Positions 44,342 to 53,666 of a stretch of 57,356 nt of DNA are shown here, piece after piece. The translations under genes and the position numbers were made by a program. The DNA lies in NCBI GenBank assembly GCA_902556355.1, contig CACDVW010000004.1, forward strand, positions 1 to 57,356, written 5' to 3'. The notes beneath the pieces are model-generated. The model saw nothing but the letters and a program-made list of their open reading frames with translations, did not search any database and was not told the DNA's origin. The DNA is from an uncultured SAR86 cluster bacterium. Its GTDB lineage: Bacteria > Pseudomonadota > Gammaproteobacteria > Magnimaribacterales > D2472. How positions within the stretch are numbered: the first letter of the stretch is position 1; each line of letters starts with the position of its first letter.

Positions 44342-45305
44342 ATATTTTTTTGTATCACTATTTTTCATTAATTCACTAAATGCATTCGATGAGGGATGTG
44401 TTTATAACGATGATATTAAAATTGTTTATAGAGATTATGGACCAAAAAATGCTGAACCTATTCTTTTAGTTCAAGGTCTTGGAGGTCAATTAATTAATTG
44501 GCCAGATCATATTATAGATTTCTTAATTGATAATAATTACAGGCCAATAGTTTTCGATAACAGAGATACTGGTCTTTCATCTAGGGTTAACAATGATTTA
44601 TTTAGTGATGAAAGAAGAAAAAGAACTATAAGCACAACCTATATTAGATATTTTTTAAGATTACCTATAAATGCACCTTATTCTTTGGATGATATGGCTG
44701 AGGATTCTATCTTAATCTTGGACAAGCTAAATATTGATAAAGCCCATTTATTGGGTATATCAATGGGCGGAATGATTGCACAGATTGTTGCTGCTAATTA
44801 TCCAAATAGAATAAAAACATTTACCTTAATTGCATCATCAGTTTCAACACCAGGACCTTTAAACGGGCCAAGACGCGATGTTAGAAAGCTTTTAATGCAA
44901 AGAACCAATAATCCCAATGCTTCTAAGGATGAGAGGATTTCAAGAACCAAAGAGATATTTAAATTAATTGGCCTGGAGAATAATGATTTAGAAACAAAAG
45001 AATTTTACGAAAAATCTATTGAATCAATAAATAGAGCAGGCCCAGATGATTCTGGTTTCAGTAGGCAATTAATGGCCATATTGGCTTCAAAAAATAGAAT
45101 TAAAAAAGTTAAATCAATTAAAACTAAAACATTAATTATTCACGGAGAGGAAGATCCTTTAATCAGAGTTAATAATGCATACAAAGCAAATAAATTAATT
45201 GAGAATAGTGATTTGTTAATTTTTCCACAAATGAGACATTTAATCGAAGAACCTGTCTTTGATTTGTTCAAAGATGACCTATTAACGCATTTACAGGAAG
45301 TCTAA
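44328..45305 (+). CDS. alpha/beta hydrolase, exported
   Basis: A 325-residue hydrolase with an N-terminal signal-like stretch (YFFVSLFFINSLNAFDEGC). It has VQGLGGQLINWP, DNRDTGLSSRV, nucleophile segment LLGISMGGMIAQ and a late FPQMRHLIEEP His. Substrate is unknown; it may be a lipase or esterase. It overlaps the DUF3089 gene and ends in a one-base overlap with the carrier gene at 45305. Confidence 0.85.
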   Translation: MRFYKYFFVSLFFINSLNAFDEGCVYNDDIKIVYRDYGPKNAEPILLVQGLGGQLINWPDHIIDFLIDNNYRPIVFDNRDTGLSSRVNNDLFSDERRKRTISTTYIRYFLRLPINAPYSLDDMAEDSILILDKLNIDKAHLLGISMGGMIAQIVAANYPNRIKTFTLIASSVSTPGPLNGPRRDVRKLLMQRTNNPNASKDERISRTKEIFKLIGLENNDLETKEFYEKSIESINRAGPDDSGFSRQLMAILASKNRIKKVKSIKTKTLIIHGEEDPLIRVNNAYKANKLIENSDLLIFPQMRHLIEEPVFDLFKDDLLTHLQEV

Positions 45306-46699
45306 TGTTATCTAATCAGTTTAAATTTCAGTATTCAGTAGGCGCAATAGCTAATGGAATTAAAACTGATATGTTTACTTTCTTTTTATTGTTTTTTTAT
45401 TCAAGAGTCATTGGTCTAGACCCTTTATTAGCATCTCTTGCTATTGGTGCTGCTTTAATCGTGGATTCAATTACAGATCCTTTGATGGGCACTATATCAG
45501 ATAGAACCAATACTAAATTAGGTAGAAGACATCCCTATATGATTTCCTCTTTTATACCTGTTTCAATATTTTATATTCTTTTGTTTACGCCTAAACCTGA
45601 TTGGGATATCACACAAAATCAATTATTTTGGTGGATGTTTGTGTGTGCTAGTTTCACAAGAATAGGGATGACGCTATTTGAAGTTCCTCATAGATCTTTT
45701 GGTGCTGAGATAACAAAAGATTATATAGAAAGAACTAAACTTTTTTCATGGAGAGAAATGTTTGCATGGATTGCTGGAATTTGTAATGCATTTCTTGCAT
45801 ATAATATTTTTTTTAGATCTACTCCAGAATATCCATATGGACAATTAAACCCAGAGGCTTATTTTCCTTTGGCATTAACTGGTGCAATTTTTATGGTTCT
45901 ATCATTATTGTATTCTTCAATTACCACAACCAATAAAATTGAGAATTTATCCAAGTGGACTGAAGCAGTAACCTTTGAACAAATAATAAAAGAACTAAAA
46001 ATTGCTATTTCAAACAAATCTTTTATTTTATTTTTTCTTGGTAGTTTAACTCTTTCAATTTCATGGGGTTTATTAAACAGCCTAACTTTATTTATAAATA
46101 CTGATTTTTGGGGTCTTAAAGGAAGTCAAATTGGAATATTTTTATATATTTACTTCGGCGCTGCATTTTTAGCCTTCTATATAACACCAAAATTTGTAGC
46201 CTTAATTGGTAAAAGAAATTTTGTTCTCTTGTGTGTCTTGGGTGTTGCCTTATCTGCTCCAATTGCATTTATTTCATATAATTTAGGTTTAACACCTGAA
46301 AAAGGTACAACGACTTTAGTACTTTTTTTATGTGTTCCCCTAATCTTTATATCCACTTTAAGTATTGCTGGAAATATGGCTAGGGATGCAATGATTGGAG
46401 ATATAGCTGATGAAGTTGATCTGCAAAGCGGTAAAAGACAAGAGGGCGTACTGTATTCAGCCGTTTCTTTTGTACAAAAAGTTAATACGGCTATAGGTTC
46501 TCTAACTGGTGGACTAACGTTATGGGTTCTTAATATAACTGCAGAGACGCCAACTTATGATCAGGCTTATTCATTATTTTTTGTCCAAGGAGTCATAGGA
46601 CCTATATTACTTATAATTCCTATACTTTTCTTTTACTTCTATTCACTAGATAAGAAAAGGCATTCAGAGATATTAAGACAACTAAAAGAAAGATCTTAA
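45305..46699 (+). CDS. GPH-family (MelB-like) MFS sugar transporter
   Basis: A 464-residue inner-membrane carrier of the glycoside-pentoside-hexuronide:cation symporter family, with 12 helices. Marks include DSITDPLMGTISDRTNTKLGRRHPYM in two overlapping parts and a mid-protein GDIADEVDLQSGKRQEG, both typical of the group. The substrate is unknown and could be a glycoside. It is last in the thioesterase-hydrolase operon. It converges with the DUF349 gene, leaving only three bases between stops. Confidence 0.88.
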   Translation: MLSNQFKFQYSVGAIANGIKTDMFTFFLLFFYSRVIGLDPLLASLAIGAALIVDSITDPLMGTISDRTNTKLGRRHPYMISSFIPVSIFYILLFTPKPDWDITQNQLFWWMFVCASFTRIGMTLFEVPHRSFGAEITKDYIERTKLFSWREMFAWIAGICNAFLAYNIFFRSTPEYPYGQLNPEAYFPLALTGAIFMVLSLLYSSITTTNKIENLSKWTEAVTFEQIIKELKIAISNKSFILFFLGSLTLSISWGLLNSLTLFINTDFWGLKGSQIGIFLYIYFGAAFLAFYITPKFVALIGKRNFVLLCVLGVALSAPIAFISYNLGLTPEKGTTTLVLFLCVPLIFISTLSIAGNMARDAMIGDIADEVDLQSGKRQEGVLYSAVSFVQKVNTAIGSLTGGLTLWVLNITAETPTYDQAYSLFFVQGVIGPILLIIPILFFYFYSLDKKRHSEILRQLKERS

Positions 46700-46702
46700 C
46701 TA

Positions 46703-48121
46703 TTAAACAAGAATTTCAATGGTTTTTGAAACTCTTTTCCAAAGTTTTTTTTCTGCAGCGGTAGGCTTGGCTGATATATTATTAACAAAATGAACTAATA
46801 AATCATCAACAGAATTAAGATTATCAGATACTTTATTAAACTTATTTGTAAGCATTTCCATTTGAATTGATTGCCTTAACTGAGCTTCTTTTTTTAACGA
46901 ATCGATTCCTGCAAGTGCTTCTAATTTTACACATGCATATGTTAATGATTCACTACTAGATTTCTCTTGTGGTTTTTCATTTAATTTATTTTTTATAGAA
47001 GAGGGTACTTGATTCTTATCTAATTCATTATTTAAAAATGCATCAAGTAGATTTGTATATGAATCAATCTTATTTTGCTTTAGTCTTAACTCTTGTTCTT
47101 TTCTTTTATTATTAATTTGTTTTTGAATAGACTTGAATTCTTTTGTTTTAGAAATATTTTTTAAATCATTTAAACTTTTTAATACTTCATTAATTGAAAC
47201 CTTATCGCTTTTAAGTTGTGATAATAGCTCGTTAGCTTTTATAAGCTCAGCATCTATAACTTCTTTCTTGGCATTAAAGAATCTATCTGCGGATTTGTTA
47301 AATTTATCCCAAAGTTTATTATCAGCTTTCCTGCCAGCCGATCCTGCTTTTTTCCACTCATTCTTTAAATCGTTGAACTTCTTAATGCATGCATCATTAT
47401 CTTCATCTGATATCGCATTTACTTTTTCTATCAAAGATTCTTTAGCTTTTATGACTATTTGTTCTTGTTTTTTAATAGCATCATTAATAGGTTTCTTGGC
47501 TTCAAAATAGGCATTTCTTAATTTATTGAGATCTTTATCTAAAACCGGTGCATATTTTTGCCACTCATCAAAAGATTGTCTTAAAAATTGTATTAAGAAT
47601 TTAGGTTGAGGCCAGTTTGATGAATTATCTTGTACGTATTTATTAATATTATTAACAATCTCCATTCTTTTTGTAGCATTATTTATTTTTATTTGTTTTA
47701 GCTCATCAAAATATTCACTGCATGGTTCCCATGCTTTATTAGTTAATTCATTAAATTTATTCCATTGTTCTTTTGATGCAGGTCTGCTTGATAAATCAAG
47801 TAGCTGCCACTTAGTTTGAACATCATGAATTAAGTGCGCTTGTTTTTTTGGGCTTTCAAGAGGACTTTCTATGATAGTTGATATTTCTTTTATTAATTCT
47901 TCTCTTTTTGGATTAGTTGCGAAAGATGACATATCATCAAAATATCTTGATTGCCCAATAGCAAAATTAAGTTTATGCCTGAGTTTATTTGGTACTTTGT
48001 CTAACTCTTTAGACTTTATAATTACTTCTCTAACCTTTTTTTGAGCTACTTTTATCGAACCTTTTGAAAATAAAGATTCTGCTTCATCTAACTGTTTAAA
48101 TAAATCTTGACTTGTTTTCAC
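46703..48121 (-). CDS. DUF349-repeat coiled-coil protein
   Basis: A 472-residue, highly charged, mostly helical cytoplasmic protein. Repeated segments such as FNDLKNEWKKAGSAGRKADN followed by LWDKFNKSADRFFNAKK, and an earlier WQLLDLSSRPASKEQWNKF, are the DUF349 repeat pattern. The E. coli counterpart is a larger protein of unclear function. It is divergent from trpS with 33 bases between starts, so the two share a control region. Confidence 0.85.
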   Translation of the reverse strand: MKTSQDLFKQLDEAESLFSKGSIKVAQKKVREVIIKSKELDKVPNKLRHKLNFAIGQSRYFDDMSSFATNPKREELIKEISTIIESPLESPKKQAHLIHDVQTKWQLLDLSSRPASKEQWNKFNELTNKAWEPCSEYFDELKQIKINNATKRMEIVNNINKYVQDNSSNWPQPKFLIQFLRQSFDEWQKYAPVLDKDLNKLRNAYFEAKKPINDAIKKQEQIVIKAKESLIEKVNAISDEDNDACIKKFNDLKNEWKKAGSAGRKADNKLWDKFNKSADRFFNAKKEVIDAELIKANELLSQLKSDKVSINEVLKSLNDLKNISKTKEFKSIQKQINNKRKEQELRLKQNKIDSYTNLLDAFLNNELDKNQVPSSIKNKLNEKPQEKSSSESLTYACVKLEALAGIDSLKKEAQLRQSIQMEMLTNKFNKVSDNLNSVDDLLVHFVNNISAKPTAAEKKLWKRVSKTIEILV

Positions 48122-48154
48122 ATTAATCTCTTTTGAAGTTTATAATTATACCAA

Positions 48155-49147
48155 ATGAAAAAACGAATTCTAACAGGTATTACAACAACTGGTACTCCTC
48201 ATATTGGAAATTATTTAGGTGCAATCAAACCTGCCTTAAAACAAGCAAAGAATTATGATGAATCTTATTATTTTTTAGCTGATTACCATGCAATTATTAA
48301 AAATTCTGATAATAAAGAAGTATCTGAGTCTGTAAAAAATGTTGCTCTAGCATGGCTTGCTTCAGGTCTTGATGTGGATAAATCCTTTTTTTATCGACAA
48401 TCAGATATACCAGAAATTCTTGAGCTTAGCTGGATTTTAAACTGTGTAACAGCAAAGGGGTTAATGAATAGATCACACGCCTACAAGGCTGCTATTAATA
48501 ATAACAAAGGAGATGAGGATAAGGGCATAACAATGGGCCTTTTTTCATACCCAATACTTATGGCTGCTGATATTTTAATGTTTAACGCTACTCATGTTCC
48601 TGTTGGGGCTGATCAAATTCAACATCTTGAAATGACAAGAGATATTGCTGCTAGGTTCAATCATATATACAAAAAAACTTTTGAATTACCCGAAGCTATT
48701 ATCCAATCTAAGAAGGACACAGTTCCTGGTACTGATGGTCAAAAAATGTCTAAATCTTATGGGAATATAATTCCATTATTATCTACTGAAAAACAACTAA
48801 AAAAAGCTATAGCAAAGGTAGTAACAAATTCATTAGAACCTGGTGAGCCTAAAGATTCATCTAACTGTACGATATTTAAGCTATATAAATATTTTGCTTC
48901 AGATGAAATGATAAAAGAATTTGAAAATGACTATAAGGGTGGAATAGGTTGGGGTGATGCTAAAAATAAATTATTTAATGTTGTTAATAATGAAATGACT
49001 CCAGTAAGAGAAAAATATGATTCTTTGGTTAATGATAAGAATTTACTTAACGATTTATTAAACGAAGGTTCTAAAAAGGTAAGACCCATAGCCCAAGAAA
49101 TGTTATCTTCCATCAGAGATAGTATAGGTATAAAGAATATATCTTAA
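48155..49147 (+). CDS. trpS: tryptophanyl-tRNA synthetase
   Basis: A 330-residue class I aminoacyl-tRNA synthetase charging tRNA-Trp. The HIGH-type motif is GTPHIGNYLGA, the KMSKS motif is GQKMSKSYGN near residue 195, and VPVGADQIQHLEMTRDIA is the conserved Trp/ATP-site segment. Length matches bacterial TrpS. The start is an ATG at 48155. The stop overlaps the MFS start by one base (TAATG). Confidence 0.96.
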   Translation: MKKRILTGITTTGTPHIGNYLGAIKPALKQAKNYDESYYFLADYHAIIKNSDNKEVSESVKNVALAWLASGLDVDKSFFYRQSDIPEILELSWILNCVTAKGLMNRSHAYKAAINNNKGDEDKGITMGLFSYPILMAADILMFNATHVPVGADQIQHLEMTRDIAARFNHIYKKTFELPEAIIQSKKDTVPGTDGQKMSKSYGNIIPLLSTEKQLKKAIAKVVTNSLEPGEPKDSSNCTIFKLYKYFASDEMIKEFENDYKGGIGWGDAKNKLFNVVNNEMTPVREKYDSLVNDKNLLNDLLNEGSKKVRPIAQEMLSSIRDSIGIKNIS

Positions 49148-50331
49148 TGAATAATTCTGGCTCTTCTTGGCTTAAATTTGGCCTATTCACAGTTGGATTG
49201 GGCCAATCATTTGTTTTTGTTATTGTTCCACCTCTAGCAAGAGAGTTGGGTTTATCAGAGGTACAAACATCCTCTATATTTGCATTCTCAGCTATTGGCT
49301 GGGCTTTAACCAGTGCAGCATGGGGAAGGGCTAGTGATAAGTATGGAAGAAGAAATATTGCTATTCTTGGTCTTCTTGGATACTCAGCATCATTAATAGC
49401 AATGATAACGCCATTAATTTTAGTTGAAAAAAAATTATTAGATTTAGTTTTTCTTTTTCCACTATTAGTATTTGGTCGGATGTTAAATGGTTTATTGGGA
49501 TCAGGAACTAGACCAGCTTCTTTTGCATATGTCGCAGACACATCATCACCAGATAAAAGAACTGTTAAATTTGCTCGACTTGAATCAAGTTTTTTAATTG
49601 GCACAGTTGCAGGACCTTTGATTGGCGGTTTCTTAATTCTTATTTCAAAAGAAACACCATTTTATGTTTTTAGCATTCTTGCAATTATTGCTTCTATAGG
49701 TATTTATAAAAATCTTGAGAATAAATCTTCATTAAGATCAAATAATATAAAATCATCACAAAAAGTATCATGGACATCAAATACAGTATGGCCTTTTTTA
49801 TTTGTAGCCTCTATATCTAGCTTATGTCTTGCTTCATTAATTCAAACTATTGGTTTTTATCTTTTTGATACATTTTCTAGTATTGAAGATCTACCTGTTG
49901 TAATTAGTATGACTTTTGCTCTTCTTTCTATTTCAACAATAGTTAGTCAGTATATTTTTACTGATGCCTTTCCATTATCAAATAATAAATTATTGATATA
50001 CGGTATTTTATTATTATCTTTTTCATATACTGTCATGGCTTCATATCCAAAGATTTCAGTTTATTATTTAGCTATTATTGTTAATGGTTTAGGTGGTGGG
50101 TTACTACGTCCAGCCATATCATCTTCATTGTCACTAGCACAATCACCTGAGCATCAGGGGTCGGTAGCAGGCTACTTAGGATCTGTTTATCCTATAGGTC
50201 ACATTTTGACGCCTGTACTTGCTATGCCAATATATGCCTATAATCCTGCATATTTATACTATTTTTCTTCGATTCTATGTTTAATATGCTTTATATTTAT
50301 AATTACAAATCCTGTATTTAAACAAAAATAG
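49147..50331 (+). CDS. MFS transporter (TetA-like drug/metabolite efflux)
   Basis: A 394-residue 12-helix major-facilitator carrier. Motif A is visible as WGRASDKYGRRNI, and LGSGTRPASFAYVADTSS fits the motif C-D region of tetracycline/multidrug-type antiporters. Substrate is unknown. It is coupled to trpS by one-base overlap and followed by hemH six bases later. Confidence 0.86.
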   Translation: MNNSGSSWLKFGLFTVGLGQSFVFVIVPPLARELGLSEVQTSSIFAFSAIGWALTSAAWGRASDKYGRRNIAILGLLGYSASLIAMITPLILVEKKLLDLVFLFPLLVFGRMLNGLLGSGTRPASFAYVADTSSPDKRTVKFARLESSFLIGTVAGPLIGGFLILISKETPFYVFSILAIIASIGIYKNLENKSSLRSNNIKSSQKVSWTSNTVWPFLFVASISSLCLASLIQTIGFYLFDTFSSIEDLPVVISMTFALLSISTIVSQYIFTDAFPLSNNKLLIYGILLLSFSYTVMASYPKISVYYLAIIVNGLGGGLLRPAISSSLSLAQSPEHQGSVAGYLGSVYPIGHILTPVLAMPIYAYNPAYLYYFSSILCLICFIFIITNPVFKQK

Positions 50332-50337
50332 CTATAT

Positions 50338-51354
50338 ATGAAGAAAGCACTGTTAATTATTAATCTAGGAACACCCGATAGCCCTTCGTACTGGAGTGTT
50401 TTTAAATATTTAAGAGAATTTTTATCTGATGAGAAAGTATTAAATATTAATCCTGTATTAAGATTTTTATTAGTTAATTTTATCATTTGTCCATTTAGGT
50501 CCCTCAGTTCTTCAAAAATATATAAAAAAGTATGGCACTCTGGATATGGTTCACCCTTGCTTCATAATACTAAAGAGTTAGCAAAAGTTTTATCTAGTAA
50601 ATTGCCTAATATCAATATTAGGTATGCAATGCGTTATCAATCACCGTCAATTAAAAATGTTTTAGATGAAATGCTTTTAGAGAATCCTGATGAATTAATA
50701 ATCTTACCTCTATTTCCTCATTATGCAGCAGCTACTACTGGATCAGTTTATAAGGAAGTTTCAAAGTGTTTAGGCGAAAAATGGGTTGTACCAAAAATAA
50801 CTTTTATTAATCAATTTTATGACAATCCATTATTCATTGATGCATGGATAGATAAAGCAAAACAATTTGATATAAATTCATATGACAAGATTATTTTTAG
50901 TTATCATGGAGTACCTAACAGCCATGTTGATAATGTTTATCCAGATAGCTTATGTTCTGACAATGATTGTGAACTCGGCATTACTGATAAAAATAAATTT
51001 TGTTATAAAGCTACAGTTTATGAAACTACAAAACTTATTGCAGATAAACTAAATTTAGATAAGTCAAAATACGAGGTAACATTTCAATCAAGGCTTACTA
51101 ACAAGTGGTTAGCCCCATTTACAGACAAGGTTTTAGAAGAATTACCTCTAAATAATCACAAGAAAGTACTTGTTTTCTCACCTGCTTTTACAGCTGACTG
51201 TCTAGAAACAATTATTGAAATTGGAGACGAGTATCAAGAATTATTTATTGAGGCAGGTGGTGAAATTCTTGATTATGTTCCTTCTCTTAATTATTCTGAT
51301 AAGTGGGCTGAATCCTTAATAGATATAGCAAATCTTGGAGATAATAATGTTTAA
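50338..51354 (+). CDS. hemH: ferrochelatase
   Basis: A 338-residue enzyme that inserts Fe2+ into protoporphyrin IX, the last step of haem synthesis, at the inner membrane. Signs are ALLIINLGTPDSP at the start, the active-site His in IFSYHGVPNSH, FQSRLTNKWLAPFTDKVLEE, and the catalytic Glu in ADCLETIIEIGDE. Length fits the family. It overlaps the SDR gene by eight bases. Confidence 0.96.
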   Translation: MKKALLIINLGTPDSPSYWSVFKYLREFLSDEKVLNINPVLRFLLVNFIICPFRSLSSSKIYKKVWHSGYGSPLLHNTKELAKVLSSKLPNINIRYAMRYQSPSIKNVLDEMLLENPDELIILPLFPHYAAATTGSVYKEVSKCLGEKWVVPKITFINQFYDNPLFIDAWIDKAKQFDINSYDKIIFSYHGVPNSHVDNVYPDSLCSDNDCELGITDKNKFCYKATVYETTKLIADKLNLDKSKYEVTFQSRLTNKWLAPFTDKVLEELPLNNHKKVLVFSPAFTADCLETIIEIGDEYQELFIEAGGEILDYVPSLNYSDKWAESLIDIANLGDNNV

Positions 51355-52219
51355 AAAAGATTTATTGAAAGGTAAAAGAATCCTTGTTACAGGTGGTGGA
51401 ACTGGTCTTGGAAAAGAAATGGCATCTCATTATGGCCAACATGGAGCAAATCTATATATATGTGGAAGAAGAGAGAACGTCCTTAAAGATACTGCTACTG
51501 AAATTGAAGATAAATATGGCGTAAAGGTAAATTATGAAACTCTAGATATTAGAGCTTCCTCTGATGTTGAAAGTTACATTGATGGAATATTTCAAGAAGG
51601 TCCTTTAGATGGCTTAGTCAATAATGCTGCCGGGAATTTTATTTCACCTACTAAGGATTTATCTCATAAAGGATTTGATGCAATAGCTAATATAGTTTTT
51701 CATGGCACCTTTTATATAACACATTCAGTCGGTAAAAGATGGATTGAGCAAAAACATAAAGGTTCAATTATTTCTATCTTAACTACTTGGGTTTGGACTG
51801 GATCACCATACGTTGTTCCATCTGCTATGTCTAAGTCAGGTCTGCATGCTATGACTCAATCATTAGCAGCAGAATGGGGAAAATATGGAATTAAAGTCAA
51901 TGCTATAGCTCCTGGCCCATTTCCTACTAAAGGAGCTTGGGATAGGCTTAACCCCGGTGGTGACAACGACTCTGATTTTATGGGTAGTGTTCCGGTTGGA
52001 AGACTTGGAGAAATGAATGAACTACAAAACTTGGCAACCTTTTTAATGGCTGATGGTTGCGATTATCTGACTGGTCAGACTATAGCAATTGATGGAGCTC
52101 AATATCTTACAGGTGGTGGTACTTTTTCGGCATTAGATAAAGTTAGTGAAGAAGATTGGGAACAGCTCAGAGCTATGATAAGGTCTTCAAATGATAAAGA
52201 TAAAGCAAATAGAAGTTAG
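51347..52219 (+). CDS. short-chain dehydrogenase/reductase
   Basis: A 290-residue NAD(P)-dependent oxidoreductase. The ATG at 51347 has GGAG at a good distance and is chosen over a TTG at 51335. The nucleotide-binding motif is VTGGGTGLGKEMA, with NNAAGNF later. In place of the standard Tyr-x-x-x-Lys there is PSAMSKSGLHAMT, so Tyr is replaced by Met while Lys remains, as in 2,4-dienoyl-CoA reductase-like members. The sequence resembles that subgroup, giving a possible role in unsaturated fatty acid oxidation. Confidence 0.88.
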   Translation: MFKKDLLKGKRILVTGGGTGLGKEMASHYGQHGANLYICGRRENVLKDTATEIEDKYGVKVNYETLDIRASSDVESYIDGIFQEGPLDGLVNNAAGNFISPTKDLSHKGFDAIANIVFHGTFYITHSVGKRWIEQKHKGSIISILTTWVWTGSPYVVPSAMSKSGLHAMTQSLAAEWGKYGIKVNAIAPGPFPTKGAWDRLNPGGDNDSDFMGSVPVGRLGEMNELQNLATFLMADGCDYLTGQTIAIDGAQYLTGGGTFSALDKVSEEDWEQLRAMIRSSNDKDKANRS

Positions 52220-52228
52220 GGGGTAATT

Positions 52229-53659
52229 ATGGATACTAATACACAAGACATGCAAAGAATACTCGATGCACAAAAGAATCATTTCATTAAAGAAGGTGCT
52301 CCTTCTATAGAATTGAGAGTTGATAGATTAAATAGACTAAAAAATCTTATTATGGAAAATAGATATGATTTTGTTGATGCGCTAAATGAAGATTATGGGA
52401 ATAGATCAAAAAACACATCAATAATGACAGATGCATATAGCATAATCCCTGATATTAATAATGCTATTAAAAATATCAAGAAATGGACTAAAGTAGAAAA
52501 ACGTTCTTCAAATTTCCCATTTGGATTATTTGGAGCAAAATCATATGTTAAGCATGAACCATTAGGAACTGTGGGAATGATATCTCCATGGAATTTTCCT
52601 GTTAATTTATCTTTTGGACCACTTGCAGCAATCTTTGCCGCTGGTAATCAGGTTATGCATAAACCAAGTGAATTAACTCCTATCACATCTGAACTAATTA
52701 AAAGTCTTTGTGATAAAGCATATGATGAAAATGAGTTTGCTACATTCTTAGGAGGTCCTGAAGTAGGTGAAGCATTTACAAAACTTCATTTTGATCACCT
52801 TTTATATACAGGTTCCGGAAATATCGGAAAACATGTTATGCAATCTGCATCTCAAAATCTTGTCCCAGTTACTCTTGAGCTTGGAGGAAAATCACCAGTT
52901 GTAATAGGTAATTCAGCTGATATGAAAGTTTCAGCAAAAAGAATTATGTTTGGTAAGACTCTTAATGCAGGGCAGATTTGTCTTGCTCCTGACTATGTCA
53001 TTGTTCATAAAGAAAAAAAGGATGAGTTTATCTCTGAAGTAGAGAACGCTATTAATGAATATTATCCATCTATTAAAGATAACGATGATTATTCATCTAT
53101 TATTAATCAACGACATTTTGATAGGATTAATTCATTGGTAGAAGATGCTAGGGAAAAGGGTGCAGATATTAATGAAATCAACCCATCCAATGAAGATTTT
53201 TCTCAACAACAATTTTATAAAATACCACCAACAATTGTTACTAATACTTCAGATGATATGAAAATTATGCAAGAAGAGATATTTGGTCCTGTTTTACCAG
53301 TCTTAGAATATGAAGATTTAAGTGAAGCTCTTTCGACTATAAATTCAAAAGATAGACCTCTAGGATTGTATTATTTTGGTAATGATAAAAATGAAGAGGA
53401 AAAAATAATGTCTAATACATCTTCTGGTGGAGTTACTATCAATAATGTTGTTGGCCACATACAACAAAAAGATTTACCTTTTGGAGGGGTGGGACCATCC
53501 GGAATGGGCAGATATCAATCTTTTGATGGTTTTAAAAACTTTTCAAACCCAAGAGCTTTTTACAAAGATGTTGGATTTAAGTTTGATAAATTATTTGAGG
53601 GTATTAGACCTCCATATACAAAAAGCATAGAGAACCTAATTAAAGGATTATTAAAATAA
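52229..53659 (+). CDS. aldehyde dehydrogenase (coniferyl-aldehyde-dehydrogenase-like)
   Basis: A 476-residue NAD(P)-dependent aldehyde dehydrogenase. It has SPWNFPVNL, the LELGGKSPVVI segment with the general-base Glu, and the catalytic Cys in NAGQICLAPDYV. The C-terminal LPFGGVGPSGMGRY and the tail resemble the coniferyl aldehyde dehydrogenase group, which oxidises aromatic or long-chain aldehydes. A GGGGG-type ribosome-binding site precedes the ATG. It lies nine bases after the short-chain dehydrogenase, so they probably share a transcript. Confidence 0.9.
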   Translation: MDTNTQDMQRILDAQKNHFIKEGAPSIELRVDRLNRLKNLIMENRYDFVDALNEDYGNRSKNTSIMTDAYSIIPDINNAIKNIKKWTKVEKRSSNFPFGLFGAKSYVKHEPLGTVGMISPWNFPVNLSFGPLAAIFAAGNQVMHKPSELTPITSELIKSLCDKAYDENEFATFLGGPEVGEAFTKLHFDHLLYTGSGNIGKHVMQSASQNLVPVTLELGGKSPVVIGNSADMKVSAKRIMFGKTLNAGQICLAPDYVIVHKEKKDEFISEVENAINEYYPSIKDNDDYSSIINQRHFDRINSLVEDAREKGADINEINPSNEDFSQQQFYKIPPTIVTNTSDDMKIMQEEIFGPVLPVLEYEDLSEALSTINSKDRPLGLYYFGNDKNEEEKIMSNTSSGGVTINNVVGHIQQKDLPFGGVGPSGMGRYQSFDGFKNFSNPRAFYKDVGFKFDKLFEGIRPPYTKSIENLIKGLLK

Positions 53660-53666
53660 TAGTCTT

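Noticed and set aside
47133..47510. A 125-codon plus-strand ORF inside the DUF349 gene.
   Set aside because: It is the complement of a low-complexity, Lys-rich coiled-coil gene; the Ser/Leu/Phe-rich product is a typical shadow.
49113..49604. A 163-codon minus-strand ORF opposite the MFS gene.
   Set aside because: Antisense to a clear transporter with good family motifs; its product has no sensible domain.
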